From Monocercomonoides exilis (taxonomy: Eukaryota; Preaxostyla; Oxymonadida; Polymastigidae): 64,000 nt of DNA. Shown piece after piece: positions 57,862 to 64,000 of the stretch. The translations under genes and the position numbers were made by a program. Each line of letters opens with the position of its first letter. Position 1 is the first letter of the stretch. The stretch covers positions 312,001 through 376,000 of the forward strand of contig LSRY02000025.1 in assembly GCA_001643675.2 (NCBI GenBank), written 5' to 3'. Under the pieces are notes generated by a model that ran no database searches, was not told where the DNA came from, and saw only the letters and a list, made by a program, of their open reading frames with translations.

Positions 57862-60800
57862 ATGAATCATCAATATTTTTTAATTTTCACGCTTCTTCTA
57901 TCGTTCATTTATTCTGGAAAGTCATTTGGGTATCGAGCCCAACAACTTTCAAAACCTCAACAACAAATGCCCCAACCAAATAGAAATGCTGATCCAATAG
58001 GACAGGGTGGATTTAATCCTTTTTCCAAGCCAGATCAGTTTTTTGGAGATGCTTTTTCAAGTACTGGAGAAGAAATTAATAGAATTGTTGAAACAACAAA
58101 GAATGATATTTTATATTCAACATTTTCAGGAGCTGAGAATCTAATTCCACAACCGTTTTCTTCAAATTTGATGCCTCTGTCTTCAAATCCGAGATCTTTA
58201 GAAACAACTCAGGAAAGGCATCACCAAGAAATATCCAACATGATTGATAATGGCACTATAGTCCATCAACTGAAAATCGGAAGAAATAATGTTTTGCTTT
58301 TAGATATTCCTGTTGAATCTACAGAGCAAATTACGTCAGTCCATTTCATGATCCGTAACGGAGCATCTCACTCAGATTCTTCTGTCATATCAGAAACCGA
58401 AGAACACTTTCCGAAGACTCCACGCACAACAACCACAATCACTACCCAGGAGAATCAAGACACGACAGACACTTCACTTCTCAGCGACAGAAATAGGATT
58501 AAATTATCAGCATTCGATGGTTTGAGTCTATTTTATTATCAAATATGAATAGATATTCTGATATTAATTTATTTATTAACATATTTGCGTTTCAATGCTG
58601 TGTATTTTTTGTTGAATTTAATAAATTTCTGAAATTATTAATTAATTTATCGAAGCTCCGCAACCACACGTCACATTAATCAGTCCACTTTCTTCACCTT
58701 CACTCAACAAGCGCTTTTCAAACACATCATCTTCAGATGAGCAAAAGTTTGCAAATTTCTTTTATTTCAGCAAAAAATTAATTCATGAACTTAAAAATTA
58801 AAAAAATTTGTTATTTTATTTTATTTTATTTTATTTTATTTTCCTCTACATTGCAATCACCATCATCACCATCATCATCATCTTCCTCCTCCTCTTTCTT
58901 TTCCTCCTCTTCCTCTTCCTCCTCCTCCTCCTCATCTCCACAATCCATAACAACAACAACCACACTATCATCACACAAACATCCTCATTTCTTTCATTGT
59001 TGTCAGTTGGAGCGAAGGACTTGGATTCCGACCGAAGAATCTTCGTCTTCAGAAGGAGCCTCCAAAGGCAAACATCACTCCAATTGGACTGACGGAAGAG
59101 GAGAAAGGTGTGTGGTGGTGGTGGTGGTGGTGGTAAATGGGTGGATTTTCTCTTATCTTATCTTTTCTTTTCTTTTCATTCAGTCAATAATTCATCCGTT
59201 TTTTCTTTATCTTTCTTTATCTTTCTTTCTCTTTCTTTCTCTTTCTTTCTCTTTCTTTCTCTTTCTTTCTCTTTCATGTTTATTGCTCTCAAAACAATAA
59301 CAATACCCATTCAAATTCTCTTCTTTCTTTCTTTCATTCTCATTCTCATTCTCATTCTCATTCTCATTCTCATTCTCATTCTTTCTTTCTCTCTCTCCTC
59401 TCCTCTCACATTCCCTCTCAGATCCCTCTGATGTGCCCGTGTTCGAGGTGTTCAGCCAGCGGAGGGACATCTCAAGCACATACGAGCAGAAGAAGAAAAG
59501 AGCACAGCAATCTGAAGGTCCCCAGTCAGAACTGAATCAGGGAACACACGTGTTTGGGGTGGATGACAGAAAGGCATTCAAGAATGCATCGTATCCATGG
59601 TGTGTGTGTGTATGTTTGTGTGTATGTATGTATTTGTTTATGAATGTGAATGTATGTATATGAATGAATGTATGTTTATGTATATGGGTATATGAATATA
59701 TGTATATATGTGATGTGATGTGATATGAATGAATAAATGAATGAATGAGATTAATAAATAAATAAATAAATAAATTAAATGAATGGATGAATGAGGTTGA
59801 ATGTTACAAGAAAGATATCTTGAATGAGAGAAGAAATGAAGTGATTGAGGAGTGAAACGAGCATTTATTATTGAAATTATCATTTTTTGCTTTTCTTATC
59901 AGAGTTGAGCGATGAAATAAATAATAATAATAATAATAACTGTACACAATAATTTATTTATTATCCTCCTTATTTCTTAATTCATTACTTATTCATTTCT
60001 TTCTTTGTTTCTTTTATTTATAAATTTATTCATTAATAAAATATTTCTTTCTTTCTTTCTTTATTTCTCTCAATATTTCTTTCTCTTTTCCATTCTTCCA
60101 AATTACCCCTTCCAATCCCCCTCCTCCTTCCCACTCCCTCATCTCCTCTTTCCAACCCACATTCAGGTCAGCTGTGGGAAGAGTGAGGAGTGCAAAAGGT
60201 GTTTGTACAGGCACATTGGTTGGGAAGAGGTTGGTTGTGACTGGTTCTCATTGCATTCCATGGACATCAAAGGGAGGGGCTGAATGGATTACGTATGTGT
60301 GGGATGGGATGGGGAGAGGATGAGATGGGAGAGAATGAGATGGAATGGAGAGGGGAATGGAGAGGGGATTTTGGAGGGGATAGAGGGAGTGGAAGAGAGA
60401 AAGAGAGAAAGAAAGAGGGGAAGAAAGAAAAGGAGTAAGCTGTAACCTTTTATATGCAATTATTTTCTTTTGATGAATGATTTGATTTATTTCTATTTTT
60501 GATTTATTCATTCATAATTTTTTCCAAATTTTCAAATTTAAATTCTTTTGTTTTTATTTAAATAAAAAAAATTTAATTGTTAAATCTTCTCTTTCACTTT
60601 CTCTATCTCTATCTCTATCTCTATCTCTCTCTCTTTTTCTCTCTCTCTTTCTTCCTCCTTTCCTCACCCCCTCCCCCTCCTCACCCAGTTTCACCCCTGC
60701 CTATTATCGTTCTGAAGAGCCCTTCGGCTCCTGCGGTGTGGAGAATGTGCTTGTCTATGTGAAGATTTCAGGGGCGATGACAAACTTGCAGTCAGCATTT

Positions 60801-61261
60801 GACCAAGCCATTCTCGTTCTGAAGGAGCCGCTGGGCGAAAAAGCAGGTTATGTTGGCTACACCACGTTCCAGAGGGATTGGCTGGGGAAACCGTATTGGT
60901 GTGGTGAAATGGAGTTTATTTTATATATTTTATAATTAATATTATTTTATTATTTATTTTTGTGGAGTAATTATTATAAATGTTTTTTTATTTGCTTTGA
61001 TTAATTAAAAATTGAATATTTTCAAAATTATTTCATTTTTTTTTCCATTTAACTTTCTTTCTTCTTCTCTTTCATTTCTTTTTTATAAAAAAAAATCCTT
61101 AATTATCCACTCAGGTACAATGTTGGCTATCCCATAGAGCTCCAACAAAGTGGTGTGCCTGTCATTTCGAGTGAGGGAAGCATTGATTTCATGGACGAAT
61201 ACTCTATTCAGTCATGGAAGAGCTATCTGCTGGGAACATTCATTGACATGACAAGTGGTAT

Positions 61262-61296
<35 letters not shown>

Positions 61297-61665
61297 CATC
61301 TTTGGATTAATTAATTAATTTATTATTAATTTATGAATAAATGAAAAATGATTTTGTCTTTCTTTCTTTCATTTTTATTTTATTTTATTTTATAATTATT
61401 TTATTTGGCTTTCTTTTTTTTTTTTCTATTTTAAAATAATTCATGAATTATGTATTTTCTGAATTGAAACTTGACAACTAAAGGACATTCTGGAGGACCT
61501 GTTTGGGGATTCTTTGGAGATGAAGATTTTCCAAGGGTTGTTGCACTTATTAGTTCAGAATCTGCAACAAAGGGAAATGATAAAGACGGAGATAATAATC
61601 TATCTGGAGGACCAGCACTCACTCACCTCATTAACTATGCGAGAGAGCAATATGAAGATGCTTAA
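57862..61665 (+). CDS. Secreted trypsin/V8-type serine endopeptidase
   Basis: Eight exons: 57862-58519, 58656-58746, 59007-59107, 59422-59599, 60167-60292, 60689-60898, 61115-61257, 61484-61665; 562 residues, every phase consistent. Start MNHQYFLIFTLLLSFIYSGK is a signal peptide; an ATG 11 codons upstream would spoil it. A Gln/Ser/Thr-rich propeptide-like region of about 320 residues follows, then the protease domain from VFGVDDRKAF. Catalytic triad: His371 (TGSHC), Asp423 (AFDQAILVL) and Ser505 (GHSGGP). The SYPWSAVGR entry and overall layout fit the S1B/glutamyl-endopeptidase branch of chymotrypsin-like enzymes. It probably acts as an exported or lysosomal digestive protease after propeptide removal (inference). 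Donors vary: GTTTGA, GTTTGC, GTGTGT twice, GTATGT twice, GTGTGG. Introns hold long simple repeats. Confidence 0.92.
58811..58841. repeat. (TTTTA)n microsatellite in protease intron 2
   Basis: About six TTTTA units. Confidence 0.9.
59206..59386. repeat. Pyrimidine microsatellites in protease intron 3
   Basis: A CTTTCTTT-type array (about 59206-59275) followed by about eight CATTCT units (59336-59384). Both lie inside an intron and leave the exon junctions intact. Confidence 0.9.
61262..61297. repeat. T36 run in protease intron 7
   Basis: T homopolymer immediately after donor GTATG. Confidence 0.9.
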
Positions 61666-61761
61666 ATAATTTAATTCTTTGTTGTTTTTTTATTCATAAC
61701 AAAAGATTTAAAAACCACTATTTTAAGTTTAATAAAAGGGTTATGATCACAGCGAAAATTT

Positions 61762-63079
61762 ATGGATACTGCAACACAAGTACAAGAGTCGTGGTGGGAA
61801 GCGACGAAGCACTTTGAGTTTAAAGTTGGTGTTACGCCTTTCACACAACCCTGGTTCATTGCAATGTCCATGATTTTGTACCTCGCTGGATTGTATTTTG
61901 GAACCAAATACATGGAAAATCGACCAGCTTACAAACTTAGAATGTTCACAGCAATTCATAAGTATAGAAATTTATTATTTAAAATTTCTAATATGCATTC
62001 ATTACTTATTTCTCTAAATTCATGAAATAGCTTTATTCTTTGTGGTTTATCATTTGTGATGGCTGCTGGAATGCTTTACGAGGTAATTTACCTTATTTTA
62101 GTTAAAATTTTATATATGTTTTATGTTTGATTGCTTTAGGTTTGGATACGTCCAATTCCAGAAGAAGCCCATCGCTCTTGGGCAAAATATGCTGTATGTG
62201 CTCCACGAGGCTCTCCAATGGTTGGACGTTTGTATTGGTGGTGCTATGTTTATCATCTATCAAAATGGTACGAATTGATAGATTCATTCATCATTGTTTT
62301 GAAGAAGTCACAGAAAGGATTGACTTTTCTTCATGTTCTTCATCATTCTGGAATGATGATGATGGTTGTTTCGTGGTTCGCTGCGAATTTCAATACAGTC
62401 TGGTTCCCATGCGCTTTTAATTCAATTGTCCACGTTGTCATGTATTTGTATTACGGAATGTCATCTCTTGGGCACAGGTATGAAAATGCTTCAAATTCAC
62501 ATTCAATATGATTAATTGCCTTTTTTTTTAAATCTCTTTTCATCATGTTAAGATGGCGCCTTCGTCACTACATTACAACATTCCAACTTGTGCAATTCTC
62601 TTCTGGAGCTGTTTACTTTGCGTTATATATTCCTGGTCGGTTATTCTTCGGTACAGATTGCTCAGGCAATTTGTTTATAATGAGCATTGGATGTCTTGTC
62701 GATCTCTACTTCTTCTATCTGTTTTATGATTTTTATCAAACGGAATATAAGCTTAAGAAAAAACTCGCTTCACAGGCAGGTTTGTACCTCTTTTCTTCAT
62801 TTTTCTTTCTCTCGATAATCTTTTGTTATCAATCACAAAATTTGAAAATATATTTAAAAAATATTTTTTTGAATTTCCATTTCAAAAATTGTTATTTACT
62901 ATTCATTATTTGTTGTTTTGCTGTTTCTTCAATATTTATTTATTTAATTTTAACAAAAAATAGCCGCAAGACAAGCTGCTAGCCTGGCTGAGCAAGGACA
63001 AGCTTCCCCTGTTCCACCATCACCAAGCGTATTTGCTTCACCGCTTATGTCTCCTTCTCCTCACATCGCACCAATGTAA
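61762..63079 (+). CDS. ELO-family very-long-chain fatty-acid elongase
   Basis: Five exons: 61762-61961, 62031-62082, 62140-62477, 62553-62779, 62964-63079; 310 residues, phases consistent (donors GTATAG, GTAATT, GTATGA, GTTTGT). Family marks in order: LSKWYELIDSFIIVLKK (family KxxExxDT region), the histidine box FLHVLHHS (family HxxHH), NSIVHVVMYLYYGMSS (family NxxVHxxMYxYY) and TTFQLVQF. Several hydrophobic membrane segments surround them. ELO enzymes catalyse the condensation of malonyl-CoA with an acyl-CoA in the ER. The acyl preference cannot be read here. The C-terminus after KLKKKLASQA is Pro/Ser-rich (SPVPPSPSVFASPLMSP) with no dilysine retention signal. Start at ATG 61762 (MDTATQVQESWW). 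It follows the protease on the same strand with a 96-bp gap. Confidence 0.92.
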
Positions 63080-63689
63080 TTCTTAAAAAATTTTTTACAA
63101 TTATATCCTTAAAACGCAGTTAAGGCTTATTGTTATTTTAAAAAGTTTTGTCATCCGCTAACTGTCATTTGTTTCTGGGAATTTTTGTATTTATTGTATT
63201 TCATATCGTTTTTAATTAATAACTCGAAAAATCAATTCAGTTGTTAAAAGAATTCATAATTTTTGATTATTTTTATTTTGTTATGGACATGATCATTAAT
63301 TATCATTGTTTTTTGGCATTTCATGGGTATATATTGAAATTACACATTTCATTAATTTCTTAATTGATTTGCCACTATTTTTTCACATTTTTATGCAGCA
63401 TTTCATTACCATTGGTGCAAAATTCCTTTGTCAAATACTTTTTCATCGTTTTCTCAAACCACAGTTGTTGCAAATGATATTTTGTTTGTATATTTTAAAG
63501 TGTTTCATTTTACATATTTTTGTCACAAAACATCTTTTGAAGGCTGTCTTTTGGAGGAAATGGTTCAAATGCCAACACTATAAAAACTGTGAATTTAGGT
63601 TGAGACAATTTTTAAAGACCTTCTTTTATCATTTAATAATGCATAACCATTACATTTGATGACTTTTATTTGGGTTTTTCTTTGGATAG
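63080..63689. other. Spacer, or unresolved 5' exons of the Kelch gene
   Basis: T-rich DNA with no supported exon. The first exon of the next gene must lie here if that gene starts inside the window. Confidence 0.5.
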
Positions 63690-63945
63690 ATCCTCACTTT
63701 ACAATTGCTGATAAACGACAGACAATCTTAACAAACTGTAAGATTCCAGGGCGATATGGTCACACAGCCGTAGAGTACAATGGGAAAATGTGGATCTTTG
63801 GTGGTGTTTTAACAGAAACAGGGGTAATAATTAATGAATTAATTGTTGTTGGCTGCTCATCTTTGGAGTGGCAGATAATTAATTCTGATGGCGAGATTCC
63901 TTCACCGAGGATAGGCCATAGCGCAGTGGTCATTGATGGAGAAAT
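63690..63945 (+). CDS. Kelch-repeat protein, internal exon (continues past window)
   Basis: After acceptor TTGGATAG the exon reads PHFTIADKRQTILTNCKIPG and then GRYGHTAVEYNGKMWIFGGV, followed by SPRIGHSAVVIDGEM. These are two consecutive Kelch-type blades (xRxGHxAVxxxxxxxxxGG). It opens in phase 1, so a short upstream exon is expected, and probably ends at donor GTTTGT at 63946. Such beta-propellers mediate protein contacts. Two blades are too few to name the protein. Confidence 0.75.
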
Positions 63946-64000
63946 GTTTGTAATTATTTGTAGTTAGGTCAAATCTTCATTTTTTACTCATTTGAATTCA

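Noticed and set aside
58785-59300. 171-codon plus frame with Ser and Phe runs
   Set aside because: It crosses intron 2, exon 3 and intron 3 of the protease in the wrong frame; the phased exon model explains the conserved residues.
1-64000. A genetic code with TAA/TAG as glutamine
   Set aside because: All resolved host genes end at expected places with TAA, TAG or TGA and have no internal TAR codons. The single internal stops are confined to transposases, and the pogo one replaces a conserved Trp.
1-64000. tRNA, rRNA or other structured RNA genes
   Set aside because: None was recognised by eye on either strand. A covariance-model scan was not possible, so absence is not proven.

Overview
The window is nuclear DNA from a compact protist genome. 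It is AT-rich, most genes carry short spliceosomal introns, and there is no operon layout, no rRNA and no tRNA that I recognise. TAA, TAG and TGA all end genes where expected, so the standard code applies. Four copies of a gene family whose C-terminus carries the motif EEEGYED, together with signal-peptide/pectin-lyase-like surface proteins, resemble what I remember of oxymonad (Preaxostyla, Monocercomonoides-type) proteomes. That assignment is inference from memory, not from a search. Many intron donors read GTTTG instead of GTATG or GTAAG.

Layout. 1-4964 (minus): Glu/Lys coiled-coil protein, cut by the left edge. 5.0-9.6 kb: non-coding DNA full of transposon remains, including a complete Tc1-type element (6464-8015) and several MITEs. 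9606-21642 (minus): a huge EF-hand plus WD40 protein swollen with poly-serine. 21842-23020 (plus): a four-exon CaM-kinase-like kinase. 23-28.6 kb: a degenerate gene and nested inverted-repeat elements. 28583-30144 (plus), 31462-32926 (minus) and 45224-46729 (plus): three intact EEEGYED-family genes. 47196-50626 (minus): a fourth, dead copy, split by a 2025-bp pogo/Jerky-type transposon with a TA target duplication. 33417-41633 (minus): a 2738-residue membrane protein with a beta-helix-like ectodomain and a cytoplasmic pseudokinase. 42557-43275 (minus): a poorly resolved poly-serine gene. 51181-52920 (plus): a smaller pectin-lyase-like membrane protein. 53-56.8 kb: repeats and a large foldback element. 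56829-57636 (minus): a four-exon TMEM147 homologue. 57862-61665 (plus): an eight-exon secreted trypsin/V8-type serine protease. 61762-63079 (plus): a five-exon ELO-type fatty-acid elongase. 63690 to the end (plus): start of a Kelch-repeat protein.

The genes do not form one pathway. The right-hand block is ordinary housekeeping or secretory genes (translocon subunit, secreted protease, ER elongase). The middle is a lineage-specific accessory region where surface proteins, the EEEGYED family and transposons are mixed. Exon junctions were worked out by hand from reading-frame continuity and GT-AG signals, and the phases add up in every multi-exon model described as resolved.
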